Below, piece by piece: positions 32,093-42,892 of a stretch of 64,000 nt of DNA (the stretch's first letter is position 1; each line of letters begins with the position of its first letter). The notes beneath the pieces are model-generated. The model saw only the letters and a program-made list of their open reading frames with translations. It had not been told where the DNA came from and searched no databases. The stretch is taken from positions 620,001 through 684,000 of the forward strand of contig JACKHC010000001.1 of NCBI GenBank assembly GCA_020639235.1, written 5' to 3'. The translations under genes and the position numbers were made by a program. This stretch comes from Phycisphaeraceae bacterium. GTDB taxonomy: Bacteria > Planctomycetota > Phycisphaerae > Phycisphaerales > UBA1924.

Positions 32093-33871
32093 ATGTTGAG
32101 ATGGGTAAACCGAATGGCGTTGGTGATTGGGATGTCGGCTTGCGGTGCTGCGCTCGGTCAGCCCGCGATGCCGGATCCGCCGGCACCGGTCGTCGAGCGG
32201 ACGGTGACGATTCGGTTGGTGGATCCGGACGGTGAGCCGGTGGCCGGGTGGCCTATGGGGATCTCGACCTCGTATTCCGCCTGGCGCAATCAGGCGTGGG
32301 CGGACACGGTTGATGAACAGGGAAGGCACCCTGAAGTTGATCTCCAGTTTGTGCCCGCGTTGAGCGTGTCCGATGAGGATGGTGTCATCCGCGCGAGCGT
32401 CGAGTTTTTCGAGGGTAACTGGAGGTTCCAGATCGGATTCCGGCCGGTTTCAACGAAATCGGAGCGGGAGCAGTATCCAGAGTCGACGGTTGAGCGCATC
32501 AGGGAGCGGAACAGACAGATTGGGTTTGCACCGTCGTACTCGTTTCAGAGTTCGGTCGATCCGGCATTGATGATCTTCGAGATTCGCGCGGAGAGCGTGG
32601 TGCAAGTACACGCGACGCTCGCGGATCATCGGGAGGCGGAGCCGCCAGCGCCGGTCGTTGATCGGACGGTGACGATTCGGTTGTTAGATCCGGAGGGGGA
32701 GCCAGTGGTTGGGATTCCATTAGAGATCGAAACCTCGTTCGACTTATGGCGTTCGGTGGTAGGGCCGGGCAACGAAGACTCGCGCGGGAATATGCGGAGC
32801 GACGCCATCAGTTGCGGCCCGAACACGATGACCGGCTCGGACGGAGTTGCGCGGGTTTCGTCGCGATTCTTCGACGGAGACTGGCGGTTCCGAGTGTCGT
32901 ACTCACCGCCGACAGGACCGGATGCGAATGAGCAGTTCCCTGGTTTTTCGTTACAGCGGATCGAGAGCTTGACTCGGGTCATGGACTTGCCGAGCAACAT
33001 GCGATTCGAGCTGGACCCTGACCCATCAAGAACGCGGATCGAAATCCGCCTTGAGCCACGCGTGATGGTCTGGGCTGCGTTGAGAGATCAACCCCCTGTG
33101 GCGGACGGACACCTCTCGGCCTGCCTGATGGAGTTACCCATCCCCGACATGTTGATGTGGCTGGATGACGGTGCTGCGCGAGCAAGAACGAAGTTGAAAT
33201 CGAACAATCGATCGATGGAACAGGAACGAGCCGGCAGTCACGAAGTTCAACCAACATTGACGCGCAAGCGGTTTTTGGCGAAGCCGGGGGCGGACCATTT
33301 GCTGTGGGTTCAGGCCGATGGGGCCTTTGCTCGATGCTCGATTGTTCCGGCATCGCGCATTTTGGATGGTGGCGAAATCGGCGAGTTCAAGGTGGATATA
33401 CCGGAGTGCACCGGCATCTTGAATGTCCGAGGCGTCTCTGCTTTCGATCCCGAGTTTCGCGCGGATGAATTGAGTTCCCCTCGCCGAGACGACGGGATGC
33501 TCAGACTCGTGCTTGTTGCGGCGGACGGATCGTTCTTCCTTGTCAGGGAGCTGATTTCGGACGATGACTATCGTTCCAGACCGACCGACCCGAGGACGGG
33601 CGACCCCGTGTTCAAAGTCGTGGTTCCACCAGGCGAGTATTACATCATGGACGGGCATCCTGCTGATGGAATGCCGACGAATCCGATGAGATTCCGGCTG
33701 TTGGAAGCGTTGCTTCGAGGCAATCAGCCGGGGCCCGGTGAAGTTCCCATGATCACGGTCGTCGAGGGCTTGAATCCATACTTCGAGATCGATTTCGATG
33801 GCTGCTACCACGCCATCAAGGCGTGGTATGACAAGCGATTCCCGACCCTTGAGTTCCCAGGTTTTGATTGA
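32093..33871 (+). CDS. Large secreted protein with duplicated N-terminal domain
   Basis: A 592-residue protein with a signal peptide (MALVIGMSACGAALGQ, residues 8-23). Two copies of a domain follow, beginning PAPVVERTVTIRLVDPDGEP (about residue 30) and PAPVVDRTVTIRLLDPEGEP (about residue 183). Each continues with a SAWR/DLWR stretch, an FFEGNWRF/FFDGDWRF block and a terminal IEIR-type strand, consistent with a beta-sandwich such as CarboxypepD_reg/Ig-like folds. The last 250 residues are unique. Base composition is visibly less GC-rich than neighbours. I do not recognise a family or activity. The end converges on typA, 6 nt away. Confidence 0.7.
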   Translation: MLRWVNRMALVIGMSACGAALGQPAMPDPPAPVVERTVTIRLVDPDGEPVAGWPMGISTSYSAWRNQAWADTVDEQGRHPEVDLQFVPALSVSDEDGVIRASVEFFEGNWRFQIGFRPVSTKSEREQYPESTVERIRERNRQIGFAPSYSFQSSVDPALMIFEIRAESVVQVHATLADHREAEPPAPVVDRTVTIRLLDPEGEPVVGIPLEIETSFDLWRSVVGPGNEDSRGNMRSDAISCGPNTMTGSDGVARVSSRFFDGDWRFRVSYSPPTGPDANEQFPGFSLQRIESLTRVMDLPSNMRFELDPDPSRTRIEIRLEPRVMVWAALRDQPPVADGHLSACLMELPIPDMLMWLDDGAARARTKLKSNNRSMEQERAGSHEVQPTLTRKRFLAKPGADHLLWVQADGAFARCSIVPASRILDGGEIGEFKVDIPECTGILNVRGVSAFDPEFRADELSSPRRDDGMLRLVLVAADGSFFLVRELISDDDYRSRPTDPRTGDPVFKVVVPPGEYYIMDGHPADGMPTNPMRFRLLEALLRGNQPGPGEVPMITVVEGLNPYFEIDFDGCYHAIKAWYDKRFPTLEFPGFD

Positions 33872-33877
33872 GTTGCC

Positions 33878-35740
<1,863 letters not shown>

Positions 35741-35827
35741 GGGTCGATCGCTTCCGGTGGTATGGCGTCTGGGGCGACGCGGGGCGCCCGATCGGCGGGG
35801 TGAAACTGCTGCGGGAGAGCGTTGATC

Positions 35828-37435
35828 TTACCCGCCCGGCGCGGGCGGTGCCGGGGGCGGCGGCACGAAGTCGACGGAGACCGATCCGACGACCTTCTCG
35901 GGCGAGAGGCGTCGCTCGGAGAGGGTGACGCGGTCGATGCGGTGCATCACCGAGAGAGCGGTCGGCGAGATGGGGAGGATCACGGTGGACTCGAGGAGCG
36001 CCGCGAGATCGACGGGGCGGGCTTCGCCGATGGCGGACCACTGGCCGGGCTCGGCGTTCGAGGTGAGCACTCTGGCGGTTCGTTCGATGGCGTCGGGGTT
36101 GATGCCGGCGGTCCACCACCCGGTCGGCGACTGGCCGTCGTTGGGGGTGAGGGACCACGCGAAGACGGCGGCGTCCTTGTCGCGGAAGAGGCCGGCGACG
36201 CCGGTTCCTCGCAAAGAGACGGTGCGCGTGGCTTCGGGCGCGAGCCCGCCGGGATCGATCCGGTCGGCCGCGTTGATGTTCTTGGGGAAGAGCGCGGCGA
36301 GTTGTGCCGCCATGAACTGATCGGCCTCGGGCGCGAGCGCATCGGTGTCGGGCGTCGCGACCGCGTAGGCGACGCCCAGGTCGTTCCCGGGGGCGCGGCG
36401 GATGGTGAAGGCGCTGCGGGGCGTGAGCAGATGGCGCTTCGAGAATGGTTGGAAGAGGGCCGCGATGCCCTTGATGGGCCCGAGCGTTCCGTCCGCGGCG
36501 GCGTCGAGGAAGCGTCCCGCGGAGGTCTGCCCGGACTCGACGACGGTGATGGCTGCGCCCCTGTTGAGCGCATCGAACTGCTGGCGCGACCACACGCCGT
36601 CGGGCATTTTCCTGGCGATCGCGGAGCGCGCGGCGTAGGTCGTGATGAGGGAGTCGCCCGCGACGCGAATCGCGCCGACCGCGAAGTCGGGCTCGGCGGG
36701 CGAGAGGCGGCGGTAGAGGAACGCATCGCCCGCTTCGGGGAGCGCGGCGATGAGGTCGTTGAAGGGTGCTTCGGATGCGAGCGAGCGCGTGTTGGCGTCG
36801 GGCGCGATCAGGTGGCGGAAAAGATCGGTCCGGTTGCCCGGCCCGACGGTGATCCAGGCAGTGTTCGTTCCCTTCTCGGAGCGGATGTGCAGGACGAAAG
36901 CGCCGTTCTCCATCGCGTAAACCGGCAGGCCGTCGAACTGGGAGCGAGGGGTGGCGCCCAGGGCCGCGCCGAGGCGTTTGGCGGACGCGATCGAGACCCT
37001 GCTCGTGAGCGCCCAGGATGCGCCGGCTTCGGCGTTGTCGCGCGAGATGAAGAGGACCTGTTCGCCGAGGAGTTCGTCGAAGGCCTGTTCGGGAGGCATG
37101 CCGAGTTGCTTGGCGAGCGCGGCCCAGGCGCTGCGGCTCGACGGGAAGAGATCGAGCGTCTCGACGATGGAAAGCGCGGACTTGCACGCATCGGAGTTCC
37201 TCGCTTCGGCGAGGTCGCGGGCGACGATGAGTGTTGTGACATCGGACGGTGCGCTCTCGGCCGCGTGGCGGAGCAGCGCGGGCACGCGCGGGGCCGCGAC
37301 CTCGGCGTCGAGCGCGGGCGGCGCGGGTGCCGGCAACGCGGGGGGTGCCGTGTCGGGCGGGGCATCGCGGAGCGCGATAAGAGACGCCGCGCAGACAATC
37401 GCCGCCATCGGGATGAACGGTGTTCTGAACTTCAT
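35828..37435 (-). CDS. Secreted/membrane-anchored hypothetical protein
   Basis: A 535-residue protein with an N-terminal hydrophobic signal (FIPMAAIVCAASLIAL) and a Pro/Ala-rich linker, then a long alpha/beta region. Patterns such as LLRHAAESAPSDVTTLIVAR, FISRDNAEAGASWALTSRVS and GLPVYAMENGAFVLHIRSEKG suggest a DUF3352-like repeat fold (exported proteins that bind or protect), but this is a guess by texture. It ends VPPPPAPPAPGG. It lies 15 nt downstream of the anti-sigma-like gene, so it may belong to the sigma operon and report on the envelope. Confidence 0.6.
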   Translation of the reverse strand: MKFRTPFIPMAAIVCAASLIALRDAPPDTAPPALPAPAPPALDAEVAAPRVPALLRHAAESAPSDVTTLIVARDLAEARNSDACKSALSIVETLDLFPSSRSAWAALAKQLGMPPEQAFDELLGEQVLFISRDNAEAGASWALTSRVSIASAKRLGAALGATPRSQFDGLPVYAMENGAFVLHIRSEKGTNTAWITVGPGNRTDLFRHLIAPDANTRSLASEAPFNDLIAALPEAGDAFLYRRLSPAEPDFAVGAIRVAGDSLITTYAARSAIARKMPDGVWSRQQFDALNRGAAITVVESGQTSAGRFLDAAADGTLGPIKGIAALFQPFSKRHLLTPRSAFTIRRAPGNDLGVAYAVATPDTDALAPEADQFMAAQLAALFPKNINAADRIDPGGLAPEATRTVSLRGTGVAGLFRDKDAAVFAWSLTPNDGQSPTGWWTAGINPDAIERTARVLTSNAEPGQWSAIGEARPVDLAALLESTVILPISPTALSVMHRIDRVTLSERRLSPEKVVGSVSVDFVPPPPAPPAPGG

Positions 37436-37450
37436 CGTGGTTGTGGTGTT

Positions 37451-38185
37451 TTACCGCTGACCGGCGGTGATCGCTGCTGAAGATGCGCGGTCTTCTTCCG
37501 GAAGAACCGGCACGATCAGCGCCATCGTGCCGGGGGTGAACCCGACGGGCGTGATCTGCGGCATGGCGTAGGGAGCGGGCGAACGGCTCGGCCAGAGATC
37601 GCGGAGGGAGTCCATGGTGAGCAGATTGGTACCCCAGGAGTCTGCGGAGCGGGCGTCGGGCATGAAGCACGCCTCGTCGTCGATAGGTGCCGCGGGCACC
37701 GTGTAGGCGACGGGCTTGGCGATGATCGACGCCGCGTGGATGGCGTCATGGGGCACGGCCGCGGCGAGTTCGCGTACGGGCGTGGGGTCGGTCGTGAAGG
37801 TCTCGGGGGCGGCCCGCTGGATAAGGAAGGCGCCGGCGATGAGGGTGAGCACGGCGGCGACACCCGCCACGCGCCCGATCACCATCTTGCGGCGCATGAC
37901 CGTGGAGAGCCACGAGCGCTGCATCCCCGTGCGCGCGAGGATGATCTCGCTCATGTCGGGCGTGTGCATATCGGCGCGGAGCGCATCGAGCGCATCGGCG
38001 GTCCAGTGATAGTCGGAGACGGTGTTGCGCTCGAGGTGGAGCGAGTCCAGCGCGTCGCGCATCTTGCTGCGGGGCATGTCGCCGTCGCAGATGGAGTCGA
38101 TCAGGTCGTCCGGGATACCGGGCGGCATCGCGCTGTCATCGCGCGGATCGATGGGCTGATTGGGGTCGAACGGACCGCGTTTCAT
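37451..38185 (-). CDS. Probable anti-sigma-like membrane protein
   Basis: A 244-residue protein from MKRGPFDPNQ (ATG 38185) with an acidic N-terminal segment (PDDLIDSICDGDMPRSKMRD), one membrane helix at about residues 95-113 (VAGVAAVLTLIAGAFLI) and an extracytoplasmic Pro/Ala-rich tail. Its start overlaps the ECF sigma gene by 4 nt, the usual position of a cognate anti-sigma factor, and the single-span topology agrees. No recognisable zinc-binding HxxxCxxC anti-sigma motif is present, so the assignment is contextual. Confidence 0.6.
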   Translation of the reverse strand: MKRGPFDPNQPIDPRDDSAMPPGIPDDLIDSICDGDMPRSKMRDALDSLHLERNTVSDYHWTADALDALRADMHTPDMSEIILARTGMQRSWLSTVMRRKMVIGRVAGVAAVLTLIAGAFLIQRAAPETFTTDPTPVRELAAAVPHDAIHAASIIAKPVAYTVPAAPIDDEACFMPDARSADSWGTNLLTMDSLRDLWPSRSPAPYAMPQITPVGFTPGTMALIVPVLPEEDRASSAAITAGQR

Positions 38186-38772
38186 GCCTCGAACTCCAGC
38201 TCCAATGCGACGACCTCGTCGCGCATGTGGTCCTGGAAGAACTGGCGCATCTTGCGGCGGCCGCGGTGCAGGTGGCTCTTGACCGTGCCCTCGGGCATGC
38301 CCATGAACTCGGCGATCTGCGTGATCGGCCATTCCTGCTGATGGAAAAGGACGATGATCTCGCGCTGCTCATCGGAGAGCGACTGCAGGGCGCGGTCGAT
38401 CGCGGAGCGGGCGCGGGTCTGTTGTTCGTATTCGATGGTGGGGGAGGCGGGCGAGTCGTCGCCGCCCTGCCATGAGCCGACGATCTCGGAGTCGAAGACG
38501 GGCTTGTACTTCTGGCACGCGTTCACATAGAGGCGCTTGGCGATCGTGAAGAGCCAAGTCGAGAAGCGGAAGCGCGGGTCGAAGCGGTGGAGGTTGGCCA
38601 GCACGCGCACGAAGGCGTCCTGCACGATGTCCTCGGCGACCTCGGGACGCCCCGACATGCGGAGCATGTAGGCATAGAGGGAGGCCTGGTGGGCCTTGAT
38701 GAGCGTCGAGGCGGCGTCGCGGTCGCCCGCGGCGGCCTGCTCGATAATCCGTGCTTCTTCGCGTCGCTCCAT
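38182..38772 (-). CDS. ECF RNA polymerase sigma factor
   Basis: A 196-residue sigma factor starting MERREEARIIEQAAAGDRDA. Region 2 contains YAYMLRMSGRPEVAEDIVQD and AFVRVLANLHRFDPRFRFST; region 4 has LQSLSDEQREIIVLFHQQEW, ITQIAEFMGMPEGTVKSHLH and a basic end. This is a typical RpoE-like ECF sigma. The longer open frame to 38856 adds an Arg-rich tail outside the family. It starts the operon with the membrane protein and the secreted 535-residue protein. It is divergent from the dipeptidase gene. Confidence 0.88.
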   Translation of the reverse strand: MERREEARIIEQAAAGDRDAASTLIKAHQASLYAYMLRMSGRPEVAEDIVQDAFVRVLANLHRFDPRFRFSTWLFTIAKRLYVNACQKYKPVFDSEIVGSWQGGDDSPASPTIEYEQQTRARSAIDRALQSLSDEQREIIVLFHQQEWPITQIAEFMGMPEGTVKSHLHRGRRKMRQFFQDHMRDEVVALELEFEA

Positions 38773-38972
38773 GGCACTCAAGTGTACGCCGAGGCCCCGG
38801 CGTGAGTTGCGAATTCCGACTCGGTGCCACGAATCAGCTTTGGCCCGGCCCCGCATAAGCCGAACAGAGTCCGATAACTCATCTCGGCCCCCACCGCCTC
38901 GCCCCCTCCCCCCCCCGTTTCGCTCGGCACCTCCACCACAAGCGCGGGGGAGGAGGCGATACTCTCCGAACG

Positions 38973-39986
38973 ATGCATTGGTTTGATGCCCATCTGGATC
39001 TGGCGTGCCTGGCGCTCAACGGCCGGGACATGACGAAGCCTCTCGCGGAGCTGACCGAGGCGGATCAGGGGCCGTGGCCCCCGGCGTCGACGACGCTGCA
39101 TTCTTTGAGGGTGGGGGGGGTGCGGACCTGCCTGGCGACGATCTTCACGGAGTCGGGCGGGAAGGGGCCCGAGGGGTACGCAGAGGGCGATGCCGAAAGC
39201 GCACACAAGGCGGGGCTTCGGCAGATGCGGGTTTACGAGGATTGGATCGCGAAGGGCTTGGCGCACCGGGCCGCGTTCGCTGGTGGGAGTGAGGGGGGAG
39301 GGTTGGCAATCGGCATTTTGGTCGAGTGCGCGGACCCGATCCGCGCGCCGGACGAACTGGCGTGGTGGGTCGAGAAGGGTGTGTGCGCGATCGGGCTGAC
39401 CTGGGGCAACGGCTCGCGGTACGCGGGGGGGAACTCCAAAGGAGAAGGACTGACCGATCTCGGGCGCGAGATGGTGCGCGCGATGGATGAACTTGGAGTG
39501 GTTCACGATCTCTCGCACCTGTCCCAGCGGGCGACGGAGGAGTTGCTCGAACTCACGAATGGTCGCGTGATCGCGTCGCACTCCAACTGCCGCGCGTTGC
39601 TGAGTGGCGAGTCGAACCCGTGGTGGCAGCGGCACATCTCCGACGAAGTCATTCAGGAAGTCGGGCGGCGAGGGGGGGTGATTGGATTGAACCTGTGCGC
39701 GAGCTTCATTCGTCACGATCTGGACAAGTCAAAGGGCGAGCGGCCGACGATCGCGCGCACGATCGATCATGTCGGGCGCGTGTGCGAACTCATGGGGAGG
39801 CGCACCGGCGTCGGGCTGGGTTCTGATCTGGACGGCGGGTTCAGCGCCGATTGGTTGCCCGAGGGGATCAGGACGCCGAGCGATCTGACGCTGCTGACCG
39901 ATGAACTCAAGCGGCGCGGGTGGAGCGATGATGAGTGCGCCGGTTTCGCGCACGGCAACTGGGACCGGTTCTGGGGGATCCCATGA
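38973..39986 (+). CDS. Membrane dipeptidase family zinc peptidase (M19)
   Basis: A 337-residue renal-dipeptidase-like enzyme. The first metal motif is WFDAHLDLACL (HxD), later blocks are WGNGSRYAGG, GVVHDLSHLSQRATEELLEL, VIASHSNCRALL and GVGLGSDLDGGF, which together hold the His, Glu and Asp ligands of the M19 site. Members hydrolyse dipeptides, including D-amino-acid forms. No signal peptide is visible, so the protein is probably cytoplasmic. It runs against the HAD gene with 1 nt between stops. A C8 and a G8 run occur near the 5' part. Confidence 0.88.
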   Translation: MHWFDAHLDLACLALNGRDMTKPLAELTEADQGPWPPASTTLHSLRVGGVRTCLATIFTESGGKGPEGYAEGDAESAHKAGLRQMRVYEDWIAKGLAHRAAFAGGSEGGGLAIGILVECADPIRAPDELAWWVEKGVCAIGLTWGNGSRYAGGNSKGEGLTDLGREMVRAMDELGVVHDLSHLSQRATEELLELTNGRVIASHSNCRALLSGESNPWWQRHISDEVIQEVGRRGGVIGLNLCASFIRHDLDKSKGERPTIARTIDHVGRVCELMGRRTGVGLGSDLDGGFSADWLPEGIRTPSDLTLLTDELKRRGWSDDECAGFAHGNWDRFWGIP

Positions 39987-39987
39987 G

Positions 39988-40695
39988 TCAGGTTGCGGGC
40001 AATCCCAGCCACTCAACGAGCTCGGCGAGCGAGCACACGGTGTGATCGGGCGTGGCGTCGCTCTCGCCCGACGCCGATGGGTTGCCGGCGCGCCGGTCGA
40101 CCCACACAGTGGTGATGCCCAGGGCGCGTGCGGGCCCGACATCGTGGAACAAGCTCTCGGCGACATGGAGAATCTGCGAGGCGTCGAGCCCGGAGCGATT
40201 GATCGCTTCGCGGAAGTGGGCGGGGGCCGGCTTGTAGGAGCGCACCTGCTGCGCGGTCACCAGCAGGTCGAGTTCGACGCCCAGGCGGGGCGCGGAGCTC
40301 GCGAACATGTCGTCGTCGATGTTGGACAGGACGCCCAACTGGTACCCCGAGTCCTTCAGAGCGCGCAGGCAGCGGGGGGTTTCGTCGAAAGCCGGCCAGT
40401 CGCCCACGGAGTTGGGGAGCACCTCGGTATCCAGCGGGGCGAGAGACTCCTCGATGAGCCCGGCGCGATCGAGCAGGCGGCGGGCGACCTCGTGCAGAAC
40501 CTCGCGGTAGGGGCGGTACCGGCCCGCCTCGACGCGGCGTTCGATATCGCCGAAGGTGCGGATGATGTGCTGGCGGGTGGGGTGGACGCCGTGGCGCTCG
40601 AAGACCGGCTCGAGTGCGTTGAGGATGCCGGTCTCCCAGTCGACGAGCGTGCCGTAGCAGTCGAAGGTGATGAGACGGATGTGGTTGATGTTCAT
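39988..40695 (-). CDS. HAD-superfamily hydrolase, haloacid dehalogenase type II-like
   Basis: A 235-residue HAD protein. The nucleophile motif is LITFDCYGTLVDWETGI, motif II is QLGVLSNIDDDMF, motif III has the lysine in RSYKPAPAHF, and motif IV is LHVAESLFHDVGPARALGI. The DxYGTLxDxxxG pattern and WVDRR near the end place it with (S)-2-haloacid dehalogenase-like enzymes. These often act on phosphorylated metabolites rather than haloacids, so the substrate is undetermined. Confidence 0.85.
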   Translation of the reverse strand: MNINHIRLITFDCYGTLVDWETGILNALEPVFERHGVHPTRQHIIRTFGDIERRVEAGRYRPYREVLHEVARRLLDRAGLIEESLAPLDTEVLPNSVGDWPAFDETPRCLRALKDSGYQLGVLSNIDDDMFASSAPRLGVELDLLVTAQQVRSYKPAPAHFREAINRSGLDASQILHVAESLFHDVGPARALGITTVWVDRRAGNPSASGESDATPDHTVCSLAELVEWLGLPAT

Positions 40696-40747
40696 AGATG
40701 GATGAAGTCTAGGCGTGATCGGGTGCGATCGCGTCGGGGCCGGGACT

Positions 40748-40782
40748 CACCACAGAGGCACAGAGGGCACGGAGAAGAGAGG
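40748..40782. repeat. CACAGAGGCACAGAGG-type dispersed repeat fragment
   Basis: The stretch CACCACAGAGGCACAGAGG and following GCACGGAGAAGAGAG is an imperfect array of an AGAGGCAC-like unit. Very similar sequences recur between genes in many bacterial genomes. It lies in a 164-nt gap between the HAD gene and the low-GC membrane gene. No second copy is visible in this window. Confidence 0.55.
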
Positions 40783-40859
40783 CGGGATGGATTTGAGCCG
40801 CGAGTGGAAACGAGCGGACGGAAGGACGCACAACGGTCCGCTCACTGCCGTTCGCGGCC

Positions 40860-41333
40860 CTAGTTCGTCGTGTGGCTGGCCTTCCAAGACCGATGCTTTG
40901 CGGTGATGTATTTGGCGGTTAGGTCCGCGCCCATCGAAATGCCAACCGACACCAAGATGCCGAACTCGATGAAGCCCTTGCCGGTCGACATGTAGAAGGG
41001 GCCCCAATAGGAAAGTGATTCGCCGGGCGGGTCGATTCGGTCGATTTGTACGCTTCCATCCGAGTGCTTCTTCGCTCGGACCCTGCCGTCGAGCTGGGCA
41101 AACTTTGCTCTGTTCTTGCTTTCCTCTCTAGACCATTCTCGGGACTCGAAGTTGTAGTTCAGCAGATACGACAACGCGGCGATGATCAGACAGCACGTTG
41201 CCCATCGCAGGATGTGCCACGAGATGTGCTTGCCGATGCTCTTCGTGAAAGCCGCAAGGGCAACTCTGAACGCGGTCGCGATGAGGAATGCGGTCATCAT
41301 CTGAGCGAGCCTCCGTGAGTTGTTAGACGGCAA
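40860..41333 (-). CDS. Hypothetical membrane protein, low-GC
   Basis: A 157-residue protein with hydrophobic segments at about residues 12-30 (TAFLIATAFRVALAAF), 43-60 (WATCCLIIAALSYLLNY) and 120-140 (GFIEFGILVSVGISMGA). A charged loop rich in Arg, Glu and Lys lies between the second and third. I recognise no family. It contrasts with its surroundings: A/T-ending codons and Ser/Lys/Asn use are higher, suggesting recent acquisition. The start could instead be a Met at residue 12 or 13 (about 41300). Confidence 0.5.
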   Translation of the reverse strand: MPSNNSRRLAQMMTAFLIATAFRVALAAFTKSIGKHISWHILRWATCCLIIAALSYLLNYNFESREWSREESKNRAKFAQLDGRVRAKKHSDGSVQIDRIDPPGESLSYWGPFYMSTGKGFIEFGILVSVGISMGADLTAKYITAKHRSWKASHTTN

Positions 41334-41348
41334 AGCGGCTCGGCGATT

Positions 41349-42071
41349 TCACCCCCGCACCGTCCGCTGCTCGATGCGTTTTTCGCTGTTGGTGACGACG
41401 ATCGCGTCGACATAGTTGCCGGGCGTGTGGATGAAGTCGGGGTCGAGCGTGCCGACCTCGACGATCTCTTCGACTTCCGCGATCGTGAACTCCGCGGCCG
41501 TCGCCATCATCGGATTGAAGTTGCGCGCGGTCATGCGGTAGATGAGATTGCCGGCCTTGTCGGCCTTGTACGCCTTGACCAACGCGAGCTTGGCCCACAG
41601 CCCCGTCTCCATGATGTACTCGCGTTGTTTGTTCTGGAAGTTGAAGCTCCGGTGCTCCTTGCCCTCGGCGATGGGCGAGCCGACGCCGGTGGCGGTGAAG
41701 AACGCGGGGATGCCCGCGCCGCCCGCGCGGATGCGCTCGGCGAGCGTGCCTTGCGGGTTGAACTCGACTTCCAACTCTTTACTCATGAACTGGCGCGCGA
41801 ACTCTTCGTTCTCGCCGACATAGGAGGAGATCATCTTCTTGATCTGTCGTGTTGCGAGGAGGAGTCCCAGCCCCCAGTCGTCAACGCCGGCGTTGTTCGA
41901 GACGCAGGTGAGGCCCTTTACCCCGGAGTCGCGGAGCGCGATGATGCACTGTTCGGGGATGCCGCAGAGACCGAACCCGCCGACATGGCACATCATGTTG
42001 TCGGTGAGGCAACCGGCTTGTTTGGCGGCGGCGAGCGCTTCGGCGGGGGACGCGTAGATCTTGTTCTTCAT
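41349..42071 (-). CDS. scoA: 3-oxoacid CoA-transferase subunit A
   Basis: A 240-residue alpha subunit of succinyl-CoA:3-ketoacid CoA transferase. Diagnostic features: MMCHVGGFGLCGIPEQCI (GGFGxCGxP), SNNAGVDDWGLGLL, ISSYVGENEEFARQF, FNPQGTLAERIRAGGAGIPA and FFTATGVGSPIAEGKE. The enzyme moves CoA between succinyl-CoA and acetoacetate. Subunit B lies divergently on the other strand, 146 bp away, instead of following in an operon. The start ATG at 42071 is at the normal N-terminus (MKNKIYASPAEAL). Confidence 0.95.
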   Translation of the reverse strand: MKNKIYASPAEALAAAKQAGCLTDNMMCHVGGFGLCGIPEQCIIALRDSGVKGLTCVSNNAGVDDWGLGLLLATRQIKKMISSYVGENEEFARQFMSKELEVEFNPQGTLAERIRAGGAGIPAFFTATGVGSPIAEGKEHRSFNFQNKQREYIMETGLWAKLALVKAYKADKAGNLIYRMTARNFNPMMATAAEFTIAEVEEIVEVGTLDPDFIHTPGNYVDAIVVTNSEKRIEQRTVRG

Positions 42072-42112
42072 GGCGTGGGCAGGATATCACGGGCAGGAGG
42101 ATGTCCCCCTCC

Positions 42113-42180
42113 GTCACACTCCGTGTGACACCTCCCCCGTCGGCGACGGGGGAGGGAGCACCGACCGTCTCTTCGAGACG
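42113..42180. repeat. Palindromic repeat element between scoA and scoB
   Basis: Three hairpins in series: GTCACA/TGTGAC with a 5-nt loop (42113-42129), CCTCCCCCGTC/GACGGGGGAGG with a 3-nt loop (42131-42155), and CGTCTC/GAGACG with a 3-nt loop (42166-42180). The form is that of REP/BIME-like palindromic dispersed elements. Only one copy is seen here, so dispersion is inferred from resemblance. Confidence 0.7.
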
Positions 42181-42217
42181 AAGCGGTGGTACCCGAGTCA
42201 GTGATTACAATCTCCGC

Positions 42218-42880
42218 ATGACACTTTCGCGCGATCAGATCACGATTCGGGCGGCCCGGGAGCTGCGGGACGGATTCGTTGTCAACCTCGGGATCGGGAT
42301 GCCGACGCTGGTGGCGAACCATATTCCGGACGGGATCGATGTGTGGCTGCAGAGCGAGAACGGGTTGCTCGGCATGGGGCCGTTTCCCGATGAGGCGCAT
42401 GTCGATGCGGATTTGATCAACGCGGGCAAGCAGACGATCACGACGCGCAAGGGCGCGGCGTTCTTCTCCAGCGCGGACTCGTTCGCGATGATCCGCGGCG
42501 GGCACATCGATATCGCGATCCTGGGCGCGATGGAGGTGAGTCAGGAGGGCGACATCGCCAACTGGATGATCCCCGGCAAGATGATCAAGGGGATGGGCGG
42601 CGCGATGGACCTGGTGTCGGGGGTGAAGAAGGTTGTGGTGACGATGGAGCACTGCAACAAGAAGGGCGAGACGAAGATCGTGAAGGAATGCTCGCTGCCG
42701 CTGACGGGCAAGCGGTGCATCGACATGGTGATCACGGAGCTGTGCGTCTTGGAGATGGACAAGTCCAAGCGCCGGTTCCGGTTGACGGAGGTCGCGCCGG
42801 GCGTGACGAAGCAGGAAGTGATCGAGAAGACGGGGGCGGAAATTCTGACGGATCGCGAGCCGAAGGTGATGGATGTGTGA
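42218..42880 (+). CDS. scoB: 3-oxoacid CoA-transferase subunit B
   Basis: A 220-residue beta subunit. The catalytic glutamate that forms the CoA thioester is Glu47 in WLQSENGLLGMG; other signatures are VVNLGIGMPTLVANHIP, FFSSADSFAMIRGGHID, LGAMEVSQEGDIANWMIPGK and MEHCNKKGETKIVKEC. It pairs with ScoA encoded divergently. The ATG at 42218 gives the usual N-terminus (MTLSRDQITIRAARELRDG); the upstream open frame is inside the palindromic repeat. The end converges on the DUF885 gene, 12 nt away. Confidence 0.95.
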   Translation: MTLSRDQITIRAARELRDGFVVNLGIGMPTLVANHIPDGIDVWLQSENGLLGMGPFPDEAHVDADLINAGKQTITTRKGAAFFSSADSFAMIRGGHIDIAILGAMEVSQEGDIANWMIPGKMIKGMGGAMDLVSGVKKVVVTMEHCNKKGETKIVKECSLPLTGKRCIDMVITELCVLEMDKSKRRFRLTEVAPGVTKQEVIEKTGAEILTDREPKVMDV

Positions 42881-42892
42881 TCGCCGAGCGCG

